Positions 33,394-41,971 are shown, counted from the first letter of the stretch. The stretch: DNA of 64,000 nt from Solwaraspora sp. WMMD1047 (GCF_029626155.1 NZ_JARUBL010000001.1:868001-932000), one strand, 5' to 3'. Program-made: numbers and translations. The notes: generated by a model not told the origin, from the letters alone.

Positions 33394-33750
33394 CGCGCAC
33401 TCCATCGGGGTGAGGACATGCTGCCACCCGAAATGAAAGCACCTCCGAACACGCTCCGCAACGACTGACACACTCCGAACCATCGATCCCGAAACGGACA
33501 AATGAAATCTTGTACGCAGCCCGACAGACTGCTTAACTGCTGCTCAGAAGTAGTTTCGACCGTCCGAACAGGACTCTCGCGTCCGCCACTGTGGCCGGGG
33601 AAATGCAAGGCAGTCATCTTGAGCGAGTGAGCCAGCGGACCCCTGATCCGACTGCTCCTCGCCGTCCTGAGACGCCGGGCGGGTCGCGGCAACGACCTGC
33701 CCGGCACAGCGATCCGCACAACGCATCGGACAACGAGGGGAGGCGGACAC
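33394..33750. other. Divergent intergenic region
   Basis: Lies between the leftward XRE gene and the rightward 45-residue gene. No frame in it has support. It must hold promoters for both directions; the AT-richer part at 33430-33560 is the likely place, though no consensus boxes stand out. Confidence 0.5.
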
Positions 33751-33888
33751 ATGGTCGCGCTCGGTGCGCTGGTCGGAGTGGCCCTGCTGGGCTTCGCCGC
33801 CGGCCTGTTCAGCTTCAAGGTGAAGTCCCGATGGTGCCCGTACTGCGGTCAGTTGACCGTCCCCCGAATCGAACGGCGCGACCAGTGA
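33751..33888 (+). CDS. Tiny membrane protein with CxxC knuckle
   Basis: Predicted 45 residues, no family recognised. A hydrophobic helix (about 2-21, LGALVGVALLGFAAGLF) is followed by a basic stretch and WCPYCGQLTV, a single CxxC pair that could bind metal as a dimer. ATG 33751 has a strong GGGGAGG ribosome site. The stop overlaps the GTG of the next gene (GTGA). The strong initiation signals and coupling argue that it is real. Confidence 0.6.
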   Translation: MVALGALVGVALLGFAAGLFSFKVKSRWCPYCGQLTVPRIERRDQ

Positions 33889-34082
33889 CATCCGACCAGG
33901 ACCCCGCCGACCACGAGCCGGACGCCCTCACCGTACTCACCGAGGAGGTCCGCTTCTACGCCGCGATGCACGAGCTCAGCGTGCGGGCCTGGCAGGGCCA
34001 CCTGACCGCAGAGGCGATGCTCGCCCTCCTCGACGTGGTGGACGGACCACTCGACGGCCCGCCGGGGGGCGGAACCAGATAG
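33885..34082 (+). CDS. Small acidic helical protein coupled to the 45-residue gene
   Basis: Predicted 65 residues from GTG 33885, no family recognised. An acidic, disordered-looking head (TSDQDPADHEPDALTVL) precedes a helix with EEVRFYAAMHELSVRAWQGH and a glycine-rich end. It overlaps the tiny membrane-protein gene by four bases and may be a cytoplasmic partner. The neighbouring XRE/DUF397 pair is divergent and could regulate them. Confidence 0.55.
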   Translation: MTSDQDPADHEPDALTVLTEEVRFYAAMHELSVRAWQGHLTAEAMLALLDVVDGPLDGPPGGGTR

Positions 34083-34143
34083 GTGAGCGGCCCAGCGCCT
34101 CGGGCAGATTATTCAGCGGCTCGCTGGTTGGAAGGGACACGAT

Positions 34144-34902
34144 TCACAGCGCGGCAGCCATGCGCCCAGCGGTGGTATTTCGGGTTCCGGCTGCTGACCA
34201 ACAGTAGGCGCAGGAACTACCCGCCGGGGTGTTGACGTCGATGCCCTCTGCCCGCAGTTCGGCTGCCCATCGGTCGAAGTCACCGGTAAGCCGGGCGATG
34301 TCGTCATGGGTGAGTCCGTAGGCGTGGTAGTCCTCGGGGTCCTGGCTGCCTGCGGCGGCGAGGTCAGCGGCGAACTCTGCGGCGGTGATGATCGGACGCA
34401 GGTTGTCGCGCAGTGCCGTGAAGAGTTTGGCAGGAGTCCAGATTCCGCGGCTGAGCAGGGCATGGATGTCGAGGTAGTCGCGGGCGGCCCGGCGGTCGTT
34501 GAGGGCTCGAGCCTTGCTGGCGGCGGCGTCGGGCAGGTCGATGATGACAGGGCCGAGACCGGTGATGACGATTGGCGGATTCTGCCGGTAGTCCTGTCCG
34601 AGGTCAAGTACGACCTGCTCAGCAGTGGCGGGTTGGGTGACGAGGAGCTGGCGTAGCCAGGTGTCGGAGTGGCCAACCTGGGCGGTGTACCCGTGCGCGC
34701 GCAGCGTTGTCAGGGTGGCGATCTCGGCGCGATCGAACAGATCCTGATCGAACTTTGTGACCTAGAAGTCGAGGTCGAGGGAGAGGCGGTCTCCGTATCC
34801 GTGGGCGTGCAGGGCCTGGCCGCCGCCGAGTGCGAACCCGAGATCGGCGATCGCTTCCAGGGTGAGCTGGGCGACGAGATGCTGGAACGGGGTAAAGGAC
34901 AC
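34144..34902 (-). pseudogene. AbiEii/AbiGii-type nucleotidyltransferase with internal amber codon
   Basis: One open frame of 252 sense codons from GTG 34902 to TGA 34144, except for a TAG at 34762-34764 (codon 47). The stop lies directly after the catalytic signature GGGQALHAHGYGDRLSLDLD-F. After it the family sequence continues uninterrupted: FDQDLFDRAEIATLTTLRAHG, then VVLDLGQDY, DLPDAAASKARALNDRRAARDYLDIHALL and the tail. The family contains type IV toxins of abortive-infection systems. The single nonsense change and otherwise clean frame suggest very recent inactivation, a sequencing error, or readthrough. Confidence 0.85.
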
Positions 34903-34916
34903 GAGCAGGTCGCAGC

Positions 34917-35252
34917 TCAGGCGGCCAGCATCGAGTGCCGGGCTTCCCAGAAGTCGCGGACAGATCGGGGGAGGGTGAGTGAGTTCCACAGCCGTCGCAA
35001 CAGGTCAGCGTTCAAGTAGGTCTCGATCTCGTCCTCGGTGTGCGCCTCACGCAGCACGACCTGATAGAGGGACCTTTGGGCGACCTCGGTGGACAGGTCG
35101 TAGCGGGTTCGCGGCGTCCAGTTAAGGGTGATCGGGAGGGTGACCACGCCAGCGGCAGGCCCGTGCAGGCGGGCGAGGTCGTCCACGACGACCACCGGCC
35201 GGCTCACCGTACGGTCCAGCACCGGTGCGTTTGTGACGTAGTGACGCGACAT
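34917..35252 (-). CDS. Partner protein of the AbiEii-type gene, function unknown
   Basis: Predicted 111 residues from ATG 35252, which has GGAGGGAGG upstream. The protein opens MSRHYVTNAPVLDRTVSRPV and contains LPITLNWTPRTRYDLST, VLREAHTEDEIETYLNADLL and a terminal RSVRDFWEARHSML. No winged-helix antitoxin motif typical of AbiEi is apparent. The short gap (14 bases) and common orientation with the nucleotidyltransferase make a toxin-antitoxin-like pair plausible, with this as the protective half; that is inference from position only. Confidence 0.6.
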   Translation of the reverse strand: MSRHYVTNAPVLDRTVSRPVVVVDDLARLHGPAAGVVTLPITLNWTPRTRYDLSTEVAQRSLYQVVLREAHTEDEIETYLNADLLRRLWNSLTLPRSVRDFWEARHSMLAA

Positions 35253-35322
35253 GATCGACGACCTCCCTCCGTCAGGAAGTCTACCGGTCACGGCCGTGCT
35301 GCGAGGCGCTAGACAACCGCTC

Positions 35323-36519
35323 TCAGGTGCCCGCGTCCAACGGGTCGGCGAGGAGGTGTTCGAAGGCCAGCTCCGCGGCGCCGAGCAGGGCGGCGTCGTC
35401 ACCGAGTTCCGGGGTACGCAGCCGCACCTGCTCCCGCGCGGCCGGCAACGCCATCGAGTTGAGCCGGCTGCGCACCCGGGCCGCCGCCGCCAGATAAACG
35501 TCCCGCAGCGTGCCGCCGAAGATGACCACACCCGGGTTGAAGACGTTCACCAGATTCGCCACCCCGAAGCCGAGCCAGTCGCCGACCTGGCGGACCGCCG
35601 CCTGGGCGCCCGCGTCGCCCCGGGCCGCCGCCTCGACCAGCGCCAACGCGGCCTCCCGACCCGACGGCCCGCCCGCCCGGCCGGCGGCCTCCATCATCGC
35701 CTGCTCACCGATCTCGGTCTCCCAGCAGCCGCACGACCCGCAGCCGCACGGCCGCCCGCCGGGGCGGACCACCATGTGGCCGACCTCGCCACCGAAGCCG
35801 CCCTGGCCGGACAGCCGCCGCCCGCCGACGATGATGCCGGCGTCCACGCCGACGTCCCGGTGCAGATAGATGACGTTGTCGTAGCCGACCGCCGCACCCC
35901 GGGCGTGCTCCGCGACAGCGCAGACGTCGGCGGCGTTGCCGACCAGGACCGGCCGGTCCGCGCCGAAGTCGGCGGTCAGCGCCTCGCCCAACGGGCCGTC
36001 CACCCAGCCCGTCTCCGGCCGGACGTGTACCGGCCCGTCGTCGCCGAGCAGCATCCCGCAGACCGCCAGCCCGGCCCCGACGTACACCGATCGGGCCGGC
36101 ACCGCGTGGTGCATCTCCTTCATGAGGGCGGCCAGCAGCGGCAGGGCGTCCTCGGGCAGCAGGCCGGGTGGTCGGGCGGCCTCCCGACGGTCCAGCACCG
36201 CGCCGCCCAGACCGATCCGCGCGGCCCGCAGCCGGTCCACCTCGATGCTGTACGCGTACGCGTACACCCGGTCCGACTCGGGCCGGACGACAAGTGACGG
36301 TCGTCCGGCCCGGCCGGCGCGGGCGGTCTCCCGGGGCGTCCGCTCGGTGACCAGGCCGGCGTTGGCCAGGTCGGCGGTGAGCGCCCCGATGGTGCTGCGG
36401 TTGAGTCCCAGCTCGTTGGTCAGCTCGGCGCGGGAGGTCGCACCGTGGATGTGTACGTACCGCAGCAGCGCGCCCAGGTTCTGCCGACGAATCTCCTCCT
36501 GACTCGGCCCCGCGCGCAT
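35323..36519 (-). CDS. ROK family transcriptional repressor of the xyl-type operon
   Basis: Predicted 398 residues: an N-terminal MarR-like winged helix (LLRYVHIHGATSRAELTNEL, LNRSTIGALTADLANAGLV) followed by the ROK sugar-kinase fold. The latter has GAGLAVCGML, HRDVGVDAGIIVGGRRL and the zinc-binding CGCGSCGCWE cluster. Such proteins repress sugar uptake genes until the sugar binds. It is the last gene of a four-gene leftward run, 8 bases after the permease, and so probably regulates the operon it belongs to. Repeated sequences upstream of the binding-protein gene are candidate operators. Confidence 0.9.
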   Translation of the reverse strand: MRAGPSQEEIRRQNLGALLRYVHIHGATSRAELTNELGLNRSTIGALTADLANAGLVTERTPRETARAGRAGRPSLVVRPESDRVYAYAYSIEVDRLRAARIGLGGAVLDRREAARPPGLLPEDALPLLAALMKEMHHAVPARSVYVGAGLAVCGMLLGDDGPVHVRPETGWVDGPLGEALTADFGADRPVLVGNAADVCAVAEHARGAAVGYDNVIYLHRDVGVDAGIIVGGRRLSGQGGFGGEVGHMVVRPGGRPCGCGSCGCWETEIGEQAMMEAAGRAGGPSGREAALALVEAAARGDAGAQAAVRQVGDWLGFGVANLVNVFNPGVVIFGGTLRDVYLAAAARVRSRLNSMALPAAREQVRLRTPELGDDAALLGAAELAFEHLLADPLDAGT

Positions 36520-36527
36520 CGTGCGGC

Positions 36528-37787
36528 TCAGCGACTACCGGTGGCGGTCGCGCGACGCCGGGACAGCGCGTCGACGCTCGCGGCGAGCAGCAGCACCGCG
36601 CCGGTCAGCACGAACCTGACGCCCGAGCTGGCGTTCAGCAGGCCCATGCCGTTGTCGATCACGGCGACCACGGCGCCGCCGAGCACCGCGTCGAGCACCC
36701 GGCCCTTGCCGCCGAAGAGGCTGGTACCGCCGATGACCGCGGCGCCGACCGCGTAGAGCAGCACGTTGCTGCCGCCGGTGTTGGCGTCGACCGAGCTGAA
36801 CCGGCTGGCGGCCACGATTCCGCCGACGGCCGCCATCGAGGAGCAGATCACGAAGACCGAGATGCGGATCCGGTCGACGTTGATGCCGGCCCGGCGGGCC
36901 GCCTCCTTGTTACCTCCGACGGCGTAGATGTGCCGGCCGTACGCGGTGCGCTGCAGCACGAAGGTCCAGACGACCAGCAGGATCACGATGATCGGGACCA
37001 CGATCGGGATGCCCTTGAGCGACACCACCAGCGCGTTGCGGCTGCGCTCCAGGTTGAGGATGTAGACGGCGGTGCCGACGATCAGGGCGAGGAAACCGAT
37101 CCGGGCCAGCACGACGGCCATCGGGTCGGTGGTCAGGCCGCGGGCGCTCCGGCGCCGGTAGCGCATCAGTTGGATGGCGGCGTACGCGGCGACGCCGAGC
37201 GCGGCTAGCAGCCAGCCGAGCCACGGTGGGATGTTCCGGTTGGCGATCGCGACGATCACGCTGTCCCGTACGGCGACGATGGTGCCGCCCTTGATGAGCA
37301 GCAGCACCACGCCCTGGAAGGCGAGGAAGGCGGCGAGGGTGACCACGAAGGACGGGATGCCGATCTTGGCGACCAGTAGGCCGAGGGTCAGGCCGATCAC
37401 CACGCCGGTGACGATCGCGGCGAGCACCGCCACGTACCACGGCCAGCCCCGCTCGGTGAGGAGATGGGCCAGCACCGCGGCGCAGACGCCGCTGGCGAAG
37501 CCGGCGGAGAGATCGATCTCGCCGAGCAGCAGGACGAAGATCAGGCCCATCGCGATGAGCGTGACGGCCGCGCCCTGGGTGAACAGGTTGGCGAAGTTGC
37601 CGGCTGACAGGAAGCTCGGCCGCAGGATCGAGAAGACCGTGCAGAGCACGATCAGACCGAGTACGGCCGGCAGGGCGCCCATGTCGCCGCCGCGTACCCG
37701 GGAGAGGTAGTTGCGGGCGTGCTCGCCGACCGACGGCTGCGGCAGGGCTACCTTCTCGTCGCCGACGGTGGTGGTCTGGGTGCTCAT
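36528..37787 (-). CDS. xylH: Sugar ABC transporter permease (XylH type)
   Basis: Predicted 419 residues with ten or more hydrophobic helices and the family motifs LLGEIDLSAGFASGVCAAVL and GTSLFGGKGRVLDAVLGG of ribose/xylose-class permeases. YGRHIYAVGGNKEAARRAGI is the coupling loop that contacts the ATPase. It starts at ATG 37787, overlapping the ATPase stop (ATGA). It forms the inner-membrane channel of the uptake system with the adjacent ATPase and binding protein. Confidence 0.92.
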   Translation of the reverse strand: MSTQTTTVGDEKVALPQPSVGEHARNYLSRVRGGDMGALPAVLGLIVLCTVFSILRPSFLSAGNFANLFTQGAAVTLIAMGLIFVLLLGEIDLSAGFASGVCAAVLAHLLTERGWPWYVAVLAAIVTGVVIGLTLGLLVAKIGIPSFVVTLAAFLAFQGVVLLLIKGGTIVAVRDSVIVAIANRNIPPWLGWLLAALGVAAYAAIQLMRYRRRSARGLTTDPMAVVLARIGFLALIVGTAVYILNLERSRNALVVSLKGIPIVVPIIVILLVVWTFVLQRTAYGRHIYAVGGNKEAARRAGINVDRIRISVFVICSSMAAVGGIVAASRFSSVDANTGGSNVLLYAVGAAVIGGTSLFGGKGRVLDAVLGGAVVAVIDNGMGLLNASSGVRFVLTGAVLLLAASVDALSRRRATATGSR

Positions 37788-38587
37788 GCGTCGGCTCCCG
37801 AGGTGGTGGTGTCCGCGTACTCGCTGCCGTTGCCGTTGGTGACGCCGAGGTCGCCGCTGCGGCCGGCGGTGATCAGCTCGACGATCTGGGCGTGGGTGAT
37901 GTCGCTTGTCTTGACCTGGGCGACCATCTGGCCGAGGTAGAGCGCGGCGATCCGGTCGGAGACGGCGAAGACGTCGTTCATGTTGTGCGAGATGAGGACG
38001 ACGGCCAGGCCCTTGTCGGCCAGCCGGCGGACCAGCTCCAGCACCTGGGCGGTCTGCGCGACGCCGAGCGCGGCGGTCGGCTCGTCGAGGATGACCAGCT
38101 TGCTGTTCCAGAGCACCGCCTTGGCGATGGCGACGGTCTGCCGCTGGCCGCCGGAGAGGCTGGAGACGTGCTGGCGGACCGACTTGACGGTGCGGACCGA
38201 GAGGCCGGCGAGGGTCTCGGCGGCCATCTGCTCCATGGTCGGCTCGTCGAGGATGATGCCGCTCTTCTTCTCCCGGCCGAGGAACATGTTCTGCACGATG
38301 TCGAGGTTGTCGCAGAGCGCCAGGTCCTGGTAGACGACCTCGATGCCGAGCGCGGCGGCATCGCGCGGGCTGTGGATGCTGACCGGCTGCCCCTCGAAGA
38401 AGAACTCGCCGCCATCGGTGCTGTAGATGCCGCTGATGCACTTGACCAGCGTGGACTTGCCGGCGCCGTTGTCGCCGACGAGCGCGGTCACCTCGCCCGG
38501 GTGGGCGGAGAAGGCGACCTCGCGGAGGACCTGGACGGGACCGAAGCTCTTGTCGATCCCGCGCAGCTCCAGCAGAGGTGCGGACAC
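37784..38587 (-). CDS. xylG: Sugar ABC transporter ATP-binding protein (XylG type, single domain)
   Basis: Predicted 267 residues from GTG 38587, with AAAGGAG upstream. It contains one complete ATPase domain: Walker A GDNGAGKST, signature LSGGQRQT, Walker B LVILDEPTAAL, and ISHNM as the switch. E. coli XylG and RbsA are tandem fused ATPases of about 500 residues; this half-length, homodimer-forming version is the common actinobacterial form. It powers the XylH-type permease encoded next. Confidence 0.92.
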   Translation of the reverse strand: MSAPLLELRGIDKSFGPVQVLREVAFSAHPGEVTALVGDNGAGKSTLVKCISGIYSTDGGEFFFEGQPVSIHSPRDAAALGIEVVYQDLALCDNLDIVQNMFLGREKKSGIILDEPTMEQMAAETLAGLSVRTVKSVRQHVSSLSGGQRQTVAIAKAVLWNSKLVILDEPTAALGVAQTAQVLELVRRLADKGLAVVLISHNMNDVFAVSDRIAALYLGQMVAQVKTSDITHAQIVELITAGRSGDLGVTNGNGSEYADTTTSGADA

Positions 38588-38625
38588 GAGTGTCTCCTTT
38601 TGGGGCGGGTGGGTTCCCCGTCGCC

Positions 38626-38670
38626 GGGGGCGCCGACCGGCAGCGGTGCTGCGTGCCGGTCGGCGCCCCC
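38626..38670 (-). terminator. Perfect 17-bp hairpin between xylF and xylG
   Basis: 38626-38642 and 38654-38670 are perfect reverse complements (GGGGGCGCCGACCGGCA) with an 11-base loop, in the gap after xylF. There is no U-run. Such processing or attenuation hairpins typically let the binding-protein gene be expressed more strongly than the ATPase and permease. Confidence 0.75.
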
Positions 38671-38726
38671 GGATGGTGACGGCAGTTTGCCTGTTCAGGC
38701 TGCCGGGGGCCAGCCCCCGAGCAGGG

Positions 38727-39818
38727 TCAGCTGATGCCGGCCTCGGTGCAGAGCGCCGCGAACTCGCCCCCGCACAGGTCTTCCTTGGTGACGAAGCCGT
38801 CGTCGACGACGTCCTTCACGTTGTCCTTGTAGATGGCGACCGGCTCCAGCAGGACCGACGGCACCTCGCGGTTGCCCTCCGGGTCGGTGACGGTGGTGCC
38901 GGTGTCCTTGCGCTCACCCTTGGCCAGCGCGATGGCCAGCTCGGCGGCCGCGTCGGCTTCCTTCTTGATCGCCTTGTAGACGGTCATGCACTGGTCGCCC
39001 TTGAGGATGTTCTGCAGGCCCTGGACGGTGGCGTCCTGCCCGGTCACCGGCACCTTGCCGTTGAGGTTGTTCTTGGCCAGGATCGAGATCGCCGCGTTGC
39101 CGAGGCCGTCGTTGGCGGCGAGCACGCCGTCGATCTTGCCGCCGGTCTGGGTCAGCATCTGCTCGAAGATCGTGCCGGCCTGGGTGTTGTCCCACTCCGG
39201 AACCCACTGGTCCGGACCCTTGACGTACTCGTTGGCGTCGTACTTGGGCTTCAGTACGCTCTCGTACCCGTTCTTGAACAGGGTGGCGTTGTTGTCGGTC
39301 TCGGAGCCGTTCAGGGTGGCGATCACCGGCTTCTGCGCGTTGGCATCCGAGAGGCACTTGACCAGGCCCTCGCCCTGCAGTTTGCCGACGGCCTCGTTGT
39401 CGAAGCTGACGTAGTACTCGGCGGAGCCGCCGAGGGTCAGCCGGTCGTAGTCGATGGTGGCGACGCCCTGCGACTTGGCCTTGTCCAGCACGGCCTTGCC
39501 GGTGCCGGAGTCCAGGTTGACGATCATCAGGGCGGTCACGCCGGAGGTGATCATCTGGTCGGCGATGGTCTGGAACTGGGCCTTGTCGCCCTGCGCGTTC
39601 TGGATGATCGACTCGACGCCGGCGGCGTCGAACGCGGCCTGGAGGTACTTGCGGTCCGCGGTCTCCCAGCGGTCGGACGAGGCGCTGTCCGGCAGGATCA
39701 CGCCGATCTTCGGGGTGGCGGCCGAACCGCCGGGCTCGTCGGAGTCCTCGCCGCAGGCGGCGAGGCCGCCGGTGGCCACGAGGCCGATGGCGGCGATGGT
39801 GAGGATCCCTCTGCGCAT
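38727..39818 (-). CDS. xylF: Sugar-binding lipoprotein (XylF type)
   Basis: Predicted 363 residues. The lipobox LAAC near residue 21 gives a lipid-anchored extracellular receptor. The mature part is a type I periplasmic-binding fold close to XylF: KIGVILPDSASSDRWETAD, MIVNLDSGTG, DRLTLGGSAEYYVSFDN, GDQ-like KGPDQWVPEW and VTGQDATVQGLQNIL. The likely ligand is D-xylose or a related aldopentose, inferred from family resemblance only. It is first in the xylFGH-ROK operon and is followed by a strong hairpin. Confidence 0.9.
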   Translation of the reverse strand: MRRGILTIAAIGLVATGGLAACGEDSDEPGGSAATPKIGVILPDSASSDRWETADRKYLQAAFDAAGVESIIQNAQGDKAQFQTIADQMITSGVTALMIVNLDSGTGKAVLDKAKSQGVATIDYDRLTLGGSAEYYVSFDNEAVGKLQGEGLVKCLSDANAQKPVIATLNGSETDNNATLFKNGYESVLKPKYDANEYVKGPDQWVPEWDNTQAGTIFEQMLTQTGGKIDGVLAANDGLGNAAISILAKNNLNGKVPVTGQDATVQGLQNILKGDQCMTVYKAIKKEADAAAELAIALAKGERKDTGTTVTDPEGNREVPSVLLEPVAIYKDNVKDVVDDGFVTKEDLCGGEFAALCTEAGIS

Positions 39819-40078
39819 TGCACGGGTCCTTTCGGTGGGTGAGGGGTTCGGGGCACGGACCTTGATCGATCCGGATGGAGCGGTCCGTGGAGGTCAGGCC
39901 GCCACGGCAAGAGGTTGGGACCGGTCCTTCGTATGTTTGTTGTGTCCGGCAACGTATTTCGCGGGCCGGCCGGGCACAAGGCACCCGGGGACATGAGTTT
40001 GTTGTGGGCAATAACAATTCGGCAACGTGGCGGACATCGCGGCGTCATGCCGCCGGAATGACGGGTTTGCCGGTCGGG
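39819..40078 (-). promoter_or_regulatory. Promoter and candidate operator region of the xyl operon
   Basis: The 10-base sequence GTTTGTTGTG occurs at 39935-39944 and 39997-40006, 62 bases apart (near six helical turns). Each is followed at a similar distance by an AAC half, giving imperfect dyads GTTG-N7-CAAC and GTTG-N7-TAAC. They are the natural candidates for ROK repressor sites. No confident -10 or -35 could be placed. Confidence 0.45.
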
Positions 40079-41377
40079 TCAGGCGGCCGGCGCCGGCCGG
40101 CAGACCAGCACCGTCGGCGCCCCGCCGACCCGGGTCAGCACCAGGCTGGCCGGGGCATCGCCGGTCAACCGCAGGTCACGACGCAGTCGCTCCGGGTCAA
40201 CCGCCGACCCGCGCTTGAGGATCTCCACCCGCCCCACGCCGCGCTCGCGCAGCAGGGCACGCAGCCGCTTCAACGAGAACGGCAGCGTCTCCACCACCTC
40301 CAGGCACCGCCCGAACGGCGTTGCCACGGCGGCGTCGGCGTAGACATAGGCGATCTCCGGATCGGCCAGGTTCCCGCCGACCAGGCCGGCGAACTCGGCC
40401 ACCAGGTGCGCCCGCACCACCGCCCCGTCCGGGTCGTAGAGATACCGCCGAACCGCCCCGACGCCCGCCTCGACCGCCCCACTCCCGACCAACTCCGCGC
40501 CAGCCGAGCCAACCGTCCTAGCTGTGCTGGCTGGGCCGGCCGCGCTGGCCGAACCGACCGCGCGGAGCGCTCCGGCCGGGCCGGCTGCGCCGGCCGGCAG
40601 GACAGTCGCCCGGCGGGGGACCTCGGCGAGCGGGCCGCACCAGATCGTCGCCTCGACCAGGTCTCCGCCGACGCTCACCCACTCCGCCTCGGCGCCCCGG
40701 GGCAACAGCGCGTGGTCGATGCCCGGGGCCACCTTCAACACCGTGCGCGGCACCCGCTCGGCCAGCGCCGACACGAAGTCCCACGGCGGCGAGTAGGCGG
40801 CCGGGTCGAACACCCGCCGGCCGGTGCCGGCCCGCCGCCGGGCCGGATCGCAGAACACCGCGTCCACCCCGGTGCCGCCCAGCCGGTCCAGGTCCACCAC
40901 CGTCGCGTCGGCGCACTCCACCGTCACCAACCCGGCCAGCCCGGCCGCCTCGGCGTTCGCGGCGGCCAGCTCGGCGGTCAACGGATCGGCCTCCACGGCG
41001 TACACGGTGATGCCGGCACGGGCGGCGGCGAGCGCGTCCGCGCCGAGACCGCAACCCAGGTCGGCGAGGGTGCGCACCCCGGCGGCGCGCAACCGGGCGG
41101 CCCGACGGTCCGCGACCACGGCCCGGGTCGCCTGCTCCAACCCGGCCCTGGTGAAGAACATCCCGTCGGCCGCCGTACCGAACTTCGACTGGGCCCGGCG
41201 GCGCAGCTCGGCCTGGGTCAGCGCCGCCGCCGCGAGGTCCCCGGGCACCCCGGCGGAGCGCAGCGCGGCCGCCGCCGCCAGCGGGTCGCCGCCGGCAAGC
41301 CCGCCCGCCGCGGCGAGTGCGGCCGACCCCTCGGGGGTACGCAGGGCAGCCAGCCGGTCGAGATCCACCGGCCCCAT
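40079..41377 (-). CDS. SAM-dependent methyltransferase with THUMP-like C-terminus
   Basis: Predicted 432 residues from ATG 41377. A helical N-terminal part (AALTQAELRRRAQSKFG) precedes a Rossmann methyltransferase core with LADLGCGLGADALAAARAG as the SAM loop, VEADPLTAELAAANA and VFCDPARRRAG. A Gly/Ala-rich low-complexity stretch near 300 separates it from a C-terminal THUMP-like domain (LKRLRALLRERG, VEILKRGSAVDPE). Proteins with this order are annotated as possible RNA methyltransferases; the substrate is unknown. It is divergent from groES. Confidence 0.82.
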   Translation of the reverse strand: MGPVDLDRLAALRTPEGSAALAAAGGLAGGDPLAAAAALRSAGVPGDLAAAALTQAELRRRAQSKFGTAADGMFFTRAGLEQATRAVVADRRAARLRAAGVRTLADLGCGLGADALAAARAGITVYAVEADPLTAELAAANAEAAGLAGLVTVECADATVVDLDRLGGTGVDAVFCDPARRRAGTGRRVFDPAAYSPPWDFVSALAERVPRTVLKVAPGIDHALLPRGAEAEWVSVGGDLVEATIWCGPLAEVPRRATVLPAGAAGPAGALRAVGSASAAGPASTARTVGSAGAELVGSGAVEAGVGAVRRYLYDPDGAVVRAHLVAEFAGLVGGNLADPEIAYVYADAAVATPFGRCLEVVETLPFSLKRLRALLRERGVGRVEILKRGSAVDPERLRRDLRLTGDAPASLVLTRVGGAPTVLVCRPAPAA

Positions 41378-41448
41378 TGTGCCGGCCCCGCACCGGGTCG
41401 ATCCCGTCGCCGGCGGGTCCCGCCGAGGAGACTCGATGGTGTGTCTGA

Positions 41449-41475
41449 TTGGCACTCTCCTTGACGGAGTGCTAG
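41449..41475 (+). promoter_or_regulatory. CIRCE element 1 (HrcA operator)
   Basis: TTGGCACTC, 9 bases, GAGTGCTAG: the canonical TTAGCACTC-N9-GAGTGCTAA palindrome with two mismatches. It overlaps the -35 region of the groESL promoter. Confidence 0.92.
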
Positions 41476-41489
41476 CTACGGCATAACCT
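41461..41489 (+). promoter_or_regulatory. groESL promoter
   Basis: TTGACG (41461-41466), a 17-base spacer and TAACCT (41484-41489). The -35 box is embedded in the first CIRCE element, and the second CIRCE starts 4 bases after the -10 box, so HrcA binding would block both polymerase entry and escape. Confidence 0.8.
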
Positions 41490-41493
41490 GCGG

Positions 41494-41520
41494 TTAGCAC
41501 TCTCAACCCGAGGGTGCCAG
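41494..41520 (+). promoter_or_regulatory. CIRCE element 2 (HrcA operator)
   Basis: TTAGCACTC, 9 bases, then GGGTGCCAG: left half perfect, right half weaker. The pairing of two CIRCE sites around groES promoters is known in actinobacteria. Confidence 0.85.
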
Positions 41521-41656
41521 CTTCCGGGCCCCGGCCCGGTGGCTGAACGCCAGGCGGACCGGCACCCGCGACGACGGCCCCGCCCGGTGGACATGAGGCA
41601 GATTGTCGCTGGTCGGTGCGCCGGCCAGCGCGTGAAACCAAGTACCCCAGGAGGGT

Positions 41657-41971
41657 ATGCCCGTGACTACCGCGACCAAGGTTGCGATCAAGCCGCTCGA
41701 GGACCGGATCCTGGTCCAGGCGAACGAGGCTGAGACCACCACGGCGTCGGGCATCGTGATCCCCGACACCGCCAAGGAGAAGCCGCAGGAGGGCACCGTC
41801 CTCGCTGTCGGCCCTGGCCGCATCGACGACAACGGCAACCGGGTTCCGGTCGACGTGAGCGTCGGTGACACCGTCATCTACTCGAAGTACGGCGGCACCG
41901 AGGTCAAGTACGCCGGCGAGGAGTACCTGGTGCTCTCCGCCCGCGACGTCCTCGCGGTCATCGAGAAGTGA
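41657..41971 (+). CDS. groES: Co-chaperonin GroES
   Basis: Heptameric lid of the GroEL folding chamber. The 104 residues include the usual [20 protein letters not shown] start, mobile loop [19 protein letters not shown] and [22 protein letters not shown] 41657 is preceded by GGAGGG. A nearby GTG two codons in is unlikely. It is first in a heat-shock operon under CIRCE control, with groL starting 81 bases later. Confidence 0.98.
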   Translation: MPVTTATKVAIKPLEDRILVQANEAETTTASGIVIPDTAKEKPQEGTVLAVGPGRIDDNGNRVPVDVSVGDTVIYSKYGGTEVKYAGEEYLVLSARDVLAVIEK

